Below the pieces are notes generated by a model. The model was not told the DNA's origin and did no database searches. It saw only the letters and a list, made by a program, of their open reading frames with translations. A DNA stretch of 14,148 nucleotides from Propionibacteriaceae bacterium UBA6122. GTDB lineage: Bacteria > Actinomycetota > Actinomycetes > Propionibacteriales > Propionibacteriaceae. Below, piece after piece: positions 7,400 to 13,852 of the stretch. Position numbers and translations under genes: made by a program. Each line of letters starts with the position of its first letter. The first letter of the stretch is position 1. The DNA lies in the NCBI GenBank assembly GCA_002428365.1, contig DIVW01000034.1:1-14148 (forward strand), in the 5' to 3' direction.

Positions 7400-7435
7400 A
7401 AGCGCTCCCCCATCCGGACGGATGAAGGAGCGCTT
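7400..7435 (-). terminator. Long hairpin after ssrA, probable terminator
   Basis: AAGCGCTCC (7400-7408) pairs with GGAGCGCTT (7427-7435), and inside it CATCCG (7411-7416) pairs with CGGATG (7419-7424). Read on the - strand, the two intervening dinucleotides form U-G wobble pairs, giving a nearly continuous 17-bp stem with a two-base loop. It lies 10 bases beyond the 3' end of the tmRNA gene and before the yqgE start. No long T run follows on the - strand, so it may act as a terminator or as a 3' barrier for processing. Confidence 0.7.
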
Positions 7436-7444
7436 TCAATCAGG

Positions 7445-7811
7445 GGTGGAGGTGGCGGGAATTGAACCCGCGTCCTCAAGAGGTGAACCAGGACTTCTCC
7501 GGGCGCAGTCGACTAGACGTTCTACTCGGCTCCCACCCTCTCGCCGACAAGTGGTGGACAAGCCCAGTTCCATTAAAGTCCCGCACCAACCCTGGAACTA
7601 GGTCAGTGCAGCAAGCCCTCTAAATGAGGCCAGCTACCGGATCGAAGGCAAGTCCGGGCTGACCCTTCGGTCACTGCTCAGGCAGCGAGAGCGAAGTCAG
7701 TGCGATTGGAATCGGCACTTATAGTTTTCCGGGAATCGTTAACGAGATGTCCCCGGATCCTCGGCCCGCTTCTCCTGGGACTACCGTCCCAAGTCGAAAC
7801 CAGTCACCCCC
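7445..7811 (-). ncRNA. ssrA: Transfer-messenger RNA (tmRNA)
   Basis: A complete tmRNA of about 365 nucleotides. The 5' end GGGGGUG (from 7811) pairs with CACCUCC (7448-7454) to form the acceptor stem, with one G-U pair. GACUGGUUUCGAC follows the 5' stem as in other tmRNAs, and the 3' half has a T-arm reading GCGGGUUCAAUUCCCGC. The discriminator A is base 7447. Encoded bases after it are CCC rather than CCA, so the terminal A would be added by tRNA nucleotidyltransferase. tmRNA with SmpB rescues ribosomes stalled on broken mRNAs and tags the product for degradation. The smpB gene lies about 2.5 kb away in this window. Confidence 0.96.
7678..7716 (-). other. tmRNA tag reading frame
   Basis: The resume codon is GCC at 7714-7716, preceded by CTATAAGT. 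Translation gives the tag ADSNRTDFALAA and then TGA (7678-7680). The FALAA end is the degron recognised by ClpXP-type proteases, and the tag resembles those of other actinobacteria. Confidence 0.93.
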
Positions 7812-7851
7812 TGTTGAGTTGTCGCTGAACGGTTCAACGTCCAGCTTTGCA

Positions 7852-7881
7852 AGTTTACTCCCTGCCTACCGGCGGGTCCAA
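7852..7881 (-). promoter_or_regulatory. Candidate ssrA promoter
   Basis: On the - strand TTGGAC (7876-7881) and TAAACT (7852-7857) are separated by 18 bases, an acceptable housekeeping sigma factor pair. Transcription would begin around 7845 and leave a 5' leader of roughly 30 bases, to be trimmed by RNase P at 7811. The match is moderate, so this is a proposal. Confidence 0.45.
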
Positions 7882-7903
7882 CGTGCCCCCACCCGCGGCC
7901 ACT

Positions 7904-7965
7904 TTGCGCCCCTTAGGTTGCTTTGCGCGTGCTGTAGCGGGCGCAAAGCAACCTAAGGGGCGCAA
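7904..7965. repeat. Perfect 25-bp inverted repeat in the ssrA-FKBP gap
   Basis: Bases 7904-7928 and 7941-7965 are exact reverse complements around a 12-base loop (7929-7940). Each arm contains CTTAGGTTGC or its complement, plus GCGC ends. No T run follows on either strand, and it lies between two divergent genes, so it is not a normal terminator. It could be a regulatory palindrome, a cruciform-forming site, or one copy of a dispersed repeat. The 187-base divergent region (7812-7998) otherwise holds only the two candidate promoters. Confidence 0.9.
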
Positions 7966-7985
7966 GGCGAGGACCGGAGGGACGG

Positions 7986-7991
7986 TAGGGT
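7986..7991 (+). promoter_or_regulatory. Possible -10 element for leaderless FKBP mRNA
   Basis: TAGGGT ends seven bases before the ATG at 7999, the spacing expected if transcription starts at the start codon itself. The only Shine-Dalgarno-like GGAGG (7976-7980) is 18 bases from the ATG, too far to work normally. No good -35 was seen, so support is limited. Confidence 0.3.
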
Positions 7992-7998
7992 TTCTGCC

Positions 7999-8367
7999 AT
8001 GGAAAAGCCGTTTGTTGACCCGCCCGAGGGCCCCGTTCCCGCCGACCTGGAGATCATCGACCTGGTGGAGGGCACCGGCCCTGAAGCCACCCCAGGCATG
8101 CAGGTTGCCGTCCACTACGTCGGAGTGGCCTTCTCCAGTGGCGAGGAGTTCGACTCCAGCTACGACCGGGGTACGCCACTCACCTTCCCGCTGGGCGCCC
8201 GCCGCGTTATCGCCGGCTGGGACAACGGCATCGTGGGCATGAAGGTCGGCGGACGCCGTCGTCTGGTGATCCCACCACACCTGGCCTACGGCGATCACGG
8301 TGCCGGCAGCGTCATCAAACCGGGCGAGACCCTGATCTTCGTCTGCGACCTGATGGGCGTGAAGTAG
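7999..8367 (+). CDS. FKBP-type peptidyl-prolyl cis-trans isomerase
   Basis: A 122-residue single-domain FKBP that speeds prolyl bond isomerisation during protein folding. Residues matching the FKBP12 active site are all present: Y40, F51, D52, R57, F63, V70, I71, W74, Y97 and F114, within motifs VHYVG, GEEFDSS, VIAGWDNGIVGMKVGG and PPHLAYG. There is no signal peptide, so the enzyme should be cytoplasmic. The ATG at 7999 gives the usual short N-terminal extension of actinobacterial FKBPs. No nearby ribosome-binding site exists; leaderless translation is possible. It is divergent from ssrA and convergent with the DUF2207 gene, whose stop codon is only two bases away. Confidence 0.96.
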   Translation: MEKPFVDPPEGPVPADLEIIDLVEGTGPEATPGMQVAVHYVGVAFSSGEEFDSSYDRGTPLTFPLGARRVIAGWDNGIVGMKVGGRRRLVIPPHLAYGDHGAGSVIKPGETLIFVCDLMGVK

Positions 8368-8369
8368 TC

Positions 8370-10313
8370 CTACCAGCTACCGCCACCGCCACCGCCCCCA
8401 CCACCGCCGGAGAAACCTCCGCCGCTGGAGAAGGACGACCCGCTGCTTCCGAAACCGGAATCAGAGGAGGAGTAGGAGCTGGAGCTCGTCGAAATCGGCG
8501 CGCTCACCGCATTGTCGACTGAAGAGCCGAAGTCGTTCAGCTGCCAGGACAGACTGTTCAGATTCCACTGTGAGCCGGCGTACCAAACCGGTGCGACCGG
8601 CGACAGTCGGCCCAGCTCCACCAACCGCTGGCAAACCTGGGTCCAGCGCTGCGTAAGGTCGAAGGCGATGGCCCAAGGGAGGTACTTGCTGAAAATGTCC
8701 TCGCCCTCTTCGAACTGCAGCTGCTCGGCCTCAGCGGTGGCCAGGTAGGTGCGGAAGCCGATCACCTGATCGGTCAGCGCGGTCCCGACACCGCTGCGCT
8801 GACCTTTGGCGCTCCTGGCGCGGACCACTATCCAGGTGATGAACGCTGTCACCAACAGTGGCAACATGCCCAAGGCGACCAGCACCAGGCCAATGCCGAA
8901 GGTGCCAAAAAAGATCATCGCGATCGCGCCGCCGACGACTGCCATCACCACGCCCAGGAACGCCTTGATGACGATGTCACAGCCCACCATCTCCAGTGCG
9001 GTGGATGGCTTTCTGGCATACCAGCCACCGTTCTCCCCAGCCTGCTTGACGACCCCCTCGACCTTGGCGTGGGCCTCAGTCAGGCTGCCACGCACGCTGA
9101 GATCGACCAATTCGGCCCGGTCGGGATCCCGATCACCGAACAGCGCTTTCAACATCGCCTTCGCTGGCCGGTCGGTAGCCTTGGATCGATCCAGCAGCTC
9201 GACCTTCTTGTCCCCGTCGGTGTGCAGCCGGACGGCCCCCAGCACCGCAAGGCTCATCAGCGTGGCGGTCGTGTCGCGGACGTCGACCTTGCCGTCGGCC
9301 AGGTACCCGGCTTCGGCCACCGCCACCGCTGGCGGTGCGAAGGAGACTGGAATCTGGATCCTCGAATCACCCCGAACCGCCTGGGCGTCCTGGCCCGGTG
9401 CGGGCAGGACACCCGGAGGCAGACCAGCGAAACGCAAATCGTCGGTCTTGCGCCGAAGGCTGAACCAGCCGACGAACGGCACTACCAACGCGGCCAGCGT
9501 GGACAACGCAAACGAGCCGAACCCGAAGGCACCGGCGATTGCCAACTGCTCCTCGGTCACTTTGGTGACATCGTCCTCCAAAATCGGGGTGTTGTTCTTC
9601 ACCAGCCCGGGCTGAATCTTCACCCCCACGGTCAGCACCTGACCCACCGCGATGTCGTTGGCCGCGAATTGTGCCAACCCGCCTGAGCTGCGGGTAGCGG
9701 TGGCGCAGTCACCCCTAGCCCCAGGGACGGCCACCGAGCAGAACACGTCCTGAGCGCCGCCCGGCACGGTGACCTCAGCGGTGGCAGCCAAGATGCGCGG
9801 CATCTTCGATCCGGTGACATCCCAGTAGAGCTGGTCGACGCCACCGGGACTGCGCACCAGCCCCAACACCCGGTAGGTCAACACGTAGGTCGCAGTCGGA
9901 GCGGACACCGTCTTGTTCGCCTCGCCAACCCGAATCCGCAGGCCCTCGGTACGTTTGCCCGAACCCTCGTAAGTGAGGTCGAGCTTGTCCGGCGCCCCAG
10001 ACGGGCTCGTCACCTCGACGTGGTCAACCTTGAACAGCATGTCCTTGCCGGTGTCGGCGCCGTCCGCGCCCCGGTCGGGTTCACGTACAGTCAGCGTCCG
10101 CTCCAGCCCGTGGCGCCCAGAACTCGGCCCAAATCGCAGCACGATGGTCTCGGTGACCTGCAGGTAACCCTCGGCGTCGAGGACAGCCTGCACGTCGAAG
10201 CGGTCAAAGGTGTCGCCTTCGGTTGCGCGCGCGGGTGCCACTGGCACCAGCAGCCAAGCAACGGCCAGCAGCAGGGCGGCTAACGCCGAAAACCACCGGG
10301 CCCCATGCCTCAC
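8370..10313 (-). CDS. DUF2207 domain membrane protein
   Basis: A 647-residue exported membrane protein of unknown function. A signal peptide covers about 1-30 (ending APARA). The extracytoplasmic DUF2207 domain runs to about 255, a membrane span covers about 258-285, and a hydrophobic region with probably two spans covers about 445-497. The segment GFRTYLATAEAEQLQFEEGEDIFSKYLPWAIAF (519-551) is characteristic of the family. The C-terminus is a serine then glycine tail with ten consecutive glycines before the final SW, as in other DUF2207 proteins. The GTG start at 10313 overlaps the smpB stop by 4 bases (GTGA), suggesting translational coupling and membership of the ftsEX operon. FKBP ends two bases from its stop on the other strand. 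Confidence 0.92.
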   Translation of the reverse strand: MRHGARWFSALAALLLAVAWLLVPVAPARATEGDTFDRFDVQAVLDAEGYLQVTETIVLRFGPSSGRHGLERTLTVREPDRGADGADTGKDMLFKVDHVEVTSPSGAPDKLDLTYEGSGKRTEGLRIRVGEANKTVSAPTATYVLTYRVLGLVRSPGGVDQLYWDVTGSKMPRILAATAEVTVPGGAQDVFCSVAVPGARGDCATATRSSGGLAQFAANDIAVGQVLTVGVKIQPGLVKNNTPILEDDVTKVTEEQLAIAGAFGFGSFALSTLAALVVPFVGWFSLRRKTDDLRFAGLPPGVLPAPGQDAQAVRGDSRIQIPVSFAPPAVAVAEAGYLADGKVDVRDTTATLMSLAVLGAVRLHTDGDKKVELLDRSKATDRPAKAMLKALFGDRDPDRAELVDLSVRGSLTEAHAKVEGVVKQAGENGGWYARKPSTALEMVGCDIVIKAFLGVVMAVVGGAIAMIFFGTFGIGLVLVALGMLPLLVTAFITWIVVRARSAKGQRSGVGTALTDQVIGFRTYLATAEAEQLQFEEGEDIFSKYLPWAIAFDLTQRWTQVCQRLVELGRLSPVAPVWYAGSQWNLNSLSWQLNDFGSSVDNAVSAPISTSSSSYSSSDSGFGSSGSSFSSGGGFSGGGGGGGGGGSW

Positions 10314-10786
10314 CTTCGACCCCGGTTGCGCTCAGCCAACTCCCTACGCGTATCTCGTTCAACGTCACGGGCGGCAATGGTCTGCCGCTTGTCCCAGTCC
10401 TTCTTGCCGGTGGCCACGGCCAGCTCAACCTTGGCGTAGCCGTCGGAGAAGTAGATGGCCAACGGGACGATCGTCTGGCCACTGGAGTTCGTCTCGCGCT
10501 CCAGCTTGGCGATCTCCTTGCGGTGCAGCAGCAGTTTGCGGGTGCGGCGGGTGGCGTGATTGGTCCAGGTGCCGAAGGCGTATTCGGGAATGTGGGCGTT
10601 GCGCAGCCAAACCTCACCGTCATCGACGGTGGCGAAGGCGTCAACCAACGACGCCCGCCCGAGGCGAAGCGACTTCACCTCGGTTCCGGTGAGCACCATG
10701 CCGGCCTCAAAGCGGTCGTGAAGGTGGTAGTCGTGGCGAGCCTTGCGGTTCTGCGCCACCAACACCCGTCCCTTGGGTCTGGGCAC
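10310..10786 (-). CDS. smpB: SsrA-binding protein SmpB
   Basis: A 158-residue tmRNA-binding protein of normal length. Hallmarks are QNRKARHDYHL (12-22), LTGTEVKSLR (32-41), GKKDWDKRQTIAARD (127-141) and a basic C-terminal tail (RRELAERNRGRR) that enters the empty mRNA channel of stalled ribosomes. SmpB binds the tRNA-like part of tmRNA and is essential for trans-translation. The GTG start at 10786 has AAGGAG six bases upstream (10793-10798). It follows the M23 peptidase gene by 48 bases and overlaps the DUF2207 gene. The partner RNA gene ssrA is at 7445-7811. Confidence 0.97.
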   Translation of the reverse strand: MPRPKGRVLVAQNRKARHDYHLHDRFEAGMVLTGTEVKSLRLGRASLVDAFATVDDGEVWLRNAHIPEYAFGTWTNHATRRTRKLLLHRKEIAKLERETNSSGQTIVPLAIYFSDGYAKVELAVATGKKDWDKRQTIAARDVERDTRRELAERNRGRR

Positions 10787-10834
10787 GGCCTTCTCCTTCT
10801 ATGGCTGGATCGGATTCAGCCTAGCAAGGGGGCC

Positions 10835-12112
10835 CTACAGGTAACGCATGGGGTTCACTCGCACCCCATTGCGGTAGATCTGCAAATGCAGGTGGCAGCC
10901 GGTGCTCAGCCCGGTGGTGCCGACGTAGCCGACGATCTGGCCCTGCTTGACGTGCTGACCGGCCTTCACGACGACCTTCGACTGGTGGGCATAGCCGCTG
11001 GAGAGGTTGGCGCCGTACATGTGCCCGTAGCTGATGATCGTGTACTTGCCGAACCCATAGGACGTCCAGCCAGCCGAGATCACTTTGCCGTTGGCCATCG
11101 CCCGGATCGGGGTCCCGCAGCCGGCACCGAAATCGGTGCCCCAATGCATCCGCCAGTAGTGCAGGATCGGGTGATAGCGCAGGCCGAAAGGCGATCCGGC
11201 CGAGGCGTTCACCGGCTTGATGAAGCCGTTCGGGTTGGAGTAGTCGCCATCCTCACCGCTGATCTTGGCTGAGATTCGGGCTTCTTCTTGCTCAAGTTCG
11301 CGGTATTGCTTCTTGCTGGCTTTCAGCTCGGCTTCGGCCAGTTTGCGCAACTTGGCGTTGGCCGAGACCAGGGTGGAGACCTTTGCTTGGCTGGCGGCAG
11401 CCCGGGCAGCCAGAGCCTTGGTGGCGGTCACGTTAGCCGCACTCTGCTTGCGCTTCTCCGCGACCGCGGCCTCGGTGACCTGGCGTTCTTTGCGGGCACC
11501 CTCGGCCTGGGCTTCGAGCGCGCTCAGTCGCTGGAACTCCGCAGCTGAACTATCGAAGACGGTGCTGTTCCACTGAATTCGCGAGGCCAGATCGCGCGGG
11601 CTTTCGGCGCCAAGGACGATGGTGAGCCCAACCAGTCCGCTTTGGCGCTGGTAGGCCTCGCGCACCACGGTGCCGATCAGATCTCGCTGAGAGGTCACCT
11701 GGAGCTGTGCGGCCTTTTCGGTCTGGACGGCGCTCACCACGGCCGCTTCAACGACCCTCAACTGGGCCAGCAGGTCAGCGTCCACCGCTTTGGCGGCCGC
11801 CAACTGTGATTGGGCGCTGCCCAGGTCGGCCTTCGCTGCGGCCAGGGCTGCTTCGGACGCGCGGAGCTTGGCTTGAGCGTTGGCCAATGCCGAACGATCA
11901 GCGGCCACCTGTTTCTTGGCCGTGACCATTTGCTTGCGCACCTTTTCGCGTGCGTCCTTGAGATCGTCGGCACTGGCCGGGGTGAAGCCGCCCAGAAGCA
12001 AGCTGATCACCAGGGCCATCACCACCGAGGTCAGTGGCACGGCCAAGCGGACCCGGCGCTTGGCCCGAGTTTCGTTTGAGGTGGAGGAAGACACCCGCAC
12101 GATTCGATCCAA
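10835..12112 (-). CDS. Coiled-coil M23 family metallopeptidase (FtsEX-linked hydrolase)
   Basis: A 425-residue exported protein. A signal sequence or anchor lies at about 21-48 (ending TPASA), a long alanine-rich coiled coil spans about 50-285, and an M23 (lysostaphin-like) domain covers about 295-425. Zinc ligands and catalytic residues are intact: H323 and D327 in RMHWGTD, H376 in YAHQS, and H407/H409 in CHLHLQ. It should cut peptide cross-links in peptidoglycan. The layout matches EnvC and PcsB style proteins driven by FtsEX, and it lies eight bases after ftsX. Unlike EnvC, the domain keeps its active-site residues, so it is probably itself an enzyme. The start is uncertain: TTG 12112, GTG 12100 or GTG 12094, none with a good ribosome-binding site. 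C332 and C406 could form a disulfide. Confidence 0.93.
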   Translation of the reverse strand: MDRIVRVSSSTSNETRAKRRVRLAVPLTSVVMALVISLLLGGFTPASADDLKDAREKVRKQMVTAKKQVAADRSALANAQAKLRASEAALAAAKADLGSAQSQLAAAKAVDADLLAQLRVVEAAVVSAVQTEKAAQLQVTSQRDLIGTVVREAYQRQSGLVGLTIVLGAESPRDLASRIQWNSTVFDSSAAEFQRLSALEAQAEGARKERQVTEAAVAEKRKQSAANVTATKALAARAAASQAKVSTLVSANAKLRKLAEAELKASKKQYRELEQEEARISAKISGEDGDYSNPNGFIKPVNASAGSPFGLRYHPILHYWRMHWGTDFGAGCGTPIRAMANGKVISAGWTSYGFGKYTIISYGHMYGANLSSGYAHQSKVVVKAGQHVKQGQIVGYVGTTGLSTGCHLHLQIYRNGVRVNPMRYL

Positions 12113-12120
12113 TCAGTCGA

Positions 12121-13023
12121 TTAGACCCGGAGGAACCTCCGAGTCGAGATCAGGGTGGGAATGATCGACAACACGACCGCCACCCCGGCGATACTGGCCA
12201 CCGTCACTCCGACGTGGCTCCAATCGACCCAGTGCTGCTGGGGGAACTGGGCTTTCGCCCCGTCCTTGATTACGAACTGCTCGATGGCCACCAAGGTCAC
12301 CGACGCCAGCGCGGCACCTGCCACCGCGGCAACCAGCGACTCCAAGAGGAACGGCAGCATGATGTACCAGTTTGACGCACCAACCAGCCGCATGATGCCT
12401 ATTTCCCGTCGCCGGGCGTGGGCAGCCATTCGGATTGTGTTGCCTATCTGGAGCGCTGCGGCCAGCAGCAGCAGGGCACTAGCCCCGATGGTGGCCCAAC
12501 GAGCGAGGTTCAACCAGGCGAAAAGTGGGTCGAGGAGCTTGCGCAGATCGTTCACCGATTCGACTCCGGCCATCCCTGAGACGGCTGAGACCACTCCGGC
12601 GTACTTGGTGGGGTCTTTCAGCTTCACCCGGAAGGAGTCCGACATCATGTCGGGGGTCATCGTGGCCAATACCGGGGAGTCGGCGTAGATCTCTTTGAAC
12701 TCGGCGAAGGCGTCTTCTTTGCTCTCGTAGAAGACCTCGGCCACCTCAGGATTGCCGCGCAGTGTCATCTCGATCGACTGCCGCTGGGCATCGGTAGTCG
12801 ACACCCCTGGTTCACAGGTCACCGCGCGCGACTTGGGCGTACACATGAAGACGCTGATCTCGATCTTGTCGTACCAACGGCCCTTGAAGAGTTCAACCTG
12901 CTCGGCCGCCAGCAGCCCGACGCCGAACAGCGACAGCGAAACCCACATAGTCACCACCACGGCGAAGGTCATCGACGCATTGCGGCGTAGGCCCGACCAG
13001 GCTTCGGTAAAGGTGTGTCTCAT
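12121..13023 (-). CDS. ftsX: Cell division protein FtsX
   Basis: A 300-residue membrane subunit of the FtsEX complex. TM1 spans about 18-40, a large extracytoplasmic loop covers about 41-170, and three more spans follow at about 172-195, 220-245 and 270-292. The family motif RRREIGIMRLVGASNWYI follows the second span. The outer loop contains C61 and C70, which may form a disulfide. FtsX passes ATP-driven movements of FtsE across the membrane to a peptidoglycan hydrolase, here most likely the adjacent M23 protein. The ATG at 13023 has a near-perfect ribosome-binding site, AGGAGGTGA (13028-13036). It follows ftsE by 27 bases. Confidence 0.97.
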   Translation of the reverse strand: MRHTFTEAWSGLRRNASMTFAVVVTMWVSLSLFGVGLLAAEQVELFKGRWYDKIEISVFMCTPKSRAVTCEPGVSTTDAQRQSIEMTLRGNPEVAEVFYESKEDAFAEFKEIYADSPVLATMTPDMMSDSFRVKLKDPTKYAGVVSAVSGMAGVESVNDLRKLLDPLFAWLNLARWATIGASALLLLAAALQIGNTIRMAAHARRREIGIMRLVGASNWYIMLPFLLESLVAAVAGAALASVTLVAIEQFVIKDGAKAQFPQQHWVDWSHVGVTVASIAGVAVVLSIIPTLISTRRFLRV

Positions 13024-13050
13024 CTGCTCACCTCCTCGGTCACGCTGGGT

Positions 13051-13737
13051 TCACTGGTAGCCATAAACGCCCTTGCTCTGGTCACGGACGAGGTCACCGT
13101 TGTGCAACTCGATCACCCGTTTGCGCATCTGGTCGACGATGTTGGCATCGTGGGTGGCCATCACGACTGTGGTGTCGGACCGGTTGATCCGGTCGAGCAG
13201 TTTCATGATGCCCACGCTGGTAGCCGGGTCGAGGTTTCCAGTTGGCTCGTCACAGATCAGGATTGCCGGACGGTTCACGAACGCCCGGGCGATCGCAACC
13301 CGCTGCTGCTCGCCACCGGAGAGCTCCTCGGGGAGGCGGTCGCCCTTGCCTTCAAGGCCCACTAGTTCAAGGGTCTCGGGCACCACCTTGCGGATCATTG
13401 AGGCTGGCTTGCCGATCACCTGCAAAGCAAACGCCACGTTCTCATTGACGGTCTTGCCCGGCAGCAGCCGGAAGTCCTGAAACACGGTGCCGATCTGACG
13501 GCGCAACGCTGGCACCTGCCAGGTATGCAGCCGAGTCAGATCCTTGCCGGCGACGTGGATCCGTCCGCCAGTCGGCAGGTACTCGCGCAGGATCAATCTC
13601 ATGAAGGTCGACTTGCCCGACCCGGACGTGCCCACCAGGAACGCGAACTCGCCCTTGCCGATCTCGACACTCACCTTGTTCAGGGCAGCACGAGATTGAC
13701 CTTCGTAGGTCTTGGAGACATCTTCGAATCTGATCAC
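13051..13737 (-). CDS. ftsE: Cell division ATP-binding protein FtsE
   Basis: A 228-residue cytoplasmic ABC ATPase of normal FtsE length. It has Walker A GTSGSGKST (36-44), Q-loop Q87 (FQDFRLL), signature LSGGEQQ (139-145), Walker B ILICDEP with D163 and E164, and the H-loop His196 (ATHD). FQDFRLLPGKTVNENVAFAL is typical of FtsE. With FtsX it links ATP use to septal cell-wall hydrolysis. The GTG start at 13737 begins MIRFEDVSKTY, the expected family N-terminus; no good ribosome-binding site precedes it. The 115-base gap to prfB holds a candidate promoter and the repeat described separately. Confidence 0.97.
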   Translation of the reverse strand: MIRFEDVSKTYEGQSRAALNKVSVEIGKGEFAFLVGTSGSGKSTFMRLILREYLPTGGRIHVAGKDLTRLHTWQVPALRRQIGTVFQDFRLLPGKTVNENVAFALQVIGKPASMIRKVVPETLELVGLEGKGDRLPEELSGGEQQRVAIARAFVNRPAILICDEPTGNLDPATSVGIMKLLDRINRSDTTVVMATHDANIVDQMRKRVIELHNGDLVRDQSKGVYGYQ

Positions 13738-13779
13738 GGTTGCGCGCCAGGCCGGCTAGGCAATGGGGAAGTTTCCTTA

Positions 13780-13839
13780 ACGCAAGCTAAGGACGGCCTG
13801 CTTGCAGTGTAGGCGCGACTACTCGGGACGCAACCTAAG
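13780..13839 (-). repeat. Two direct copies of CTTAG[G/C]TTGCGT upstream of ftsE
   Basis: On the - strand CTTAGGTTGCGT lies at 13828-13839 and CTTAGCTTGCGT at 13780-13791, exactly 48 bases apart with 11 of 12 bases identical. The core CTTAGGTTGC also occurs in both arms of the inverted repeat at 7904-7965. The lower copy is partly flanked by TCCTTA and TAAGGA, which could form a weak hairpin. These are seen directly; a function is not known. Confidence 0.75.
13806..13833 (-). promoter_or_regulatory. Candidate ftsE promoter
   Basis: On the - strand TTGCGT (13828-13833) and TACACT (13806-13811) are 16 bases apart. The -10 fits the TANNNT pattern but the -35 matches the consensus at only three positions. 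The -35 falls within one copy of the repeat upstream of ftsE, so that motif could be a promoter part or an operator over it. Transcription would start about 65 bases before ftsE. Confidence 0.3.
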
Positions 13840-13852
13840 CGCCTCGGCGTGT

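Noticed and set aside
7320..7439. A longer YqgE/AlgH protein from 7439
   Set aside because: It would run through the ssrA hairpin, and the ATG at 7319 has an excellent ribosome-binding site and the family N-terminus.
7445..7500. A separate tRNA gene
   Set aside because: The T-arm and acceptor strand belong to the 3' half of tmRNA; its partner strand is at 7805-7811 and the tag frame lies between.
8370..8460. The serine/glycine-coding repeat at the end of the DUF2207 gene as a microsatellite or sequencing error
   Set aside because: Glycine-rich tails are normal in this family and the frame stays open to a proper stop.
10223..11272. A 349-codon open frame on the + strand
   Set aside because: It is antisense to smpB and the M23 gene, which have clear family motifs. 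Long open antisense frames are expected in high-GC DNA.
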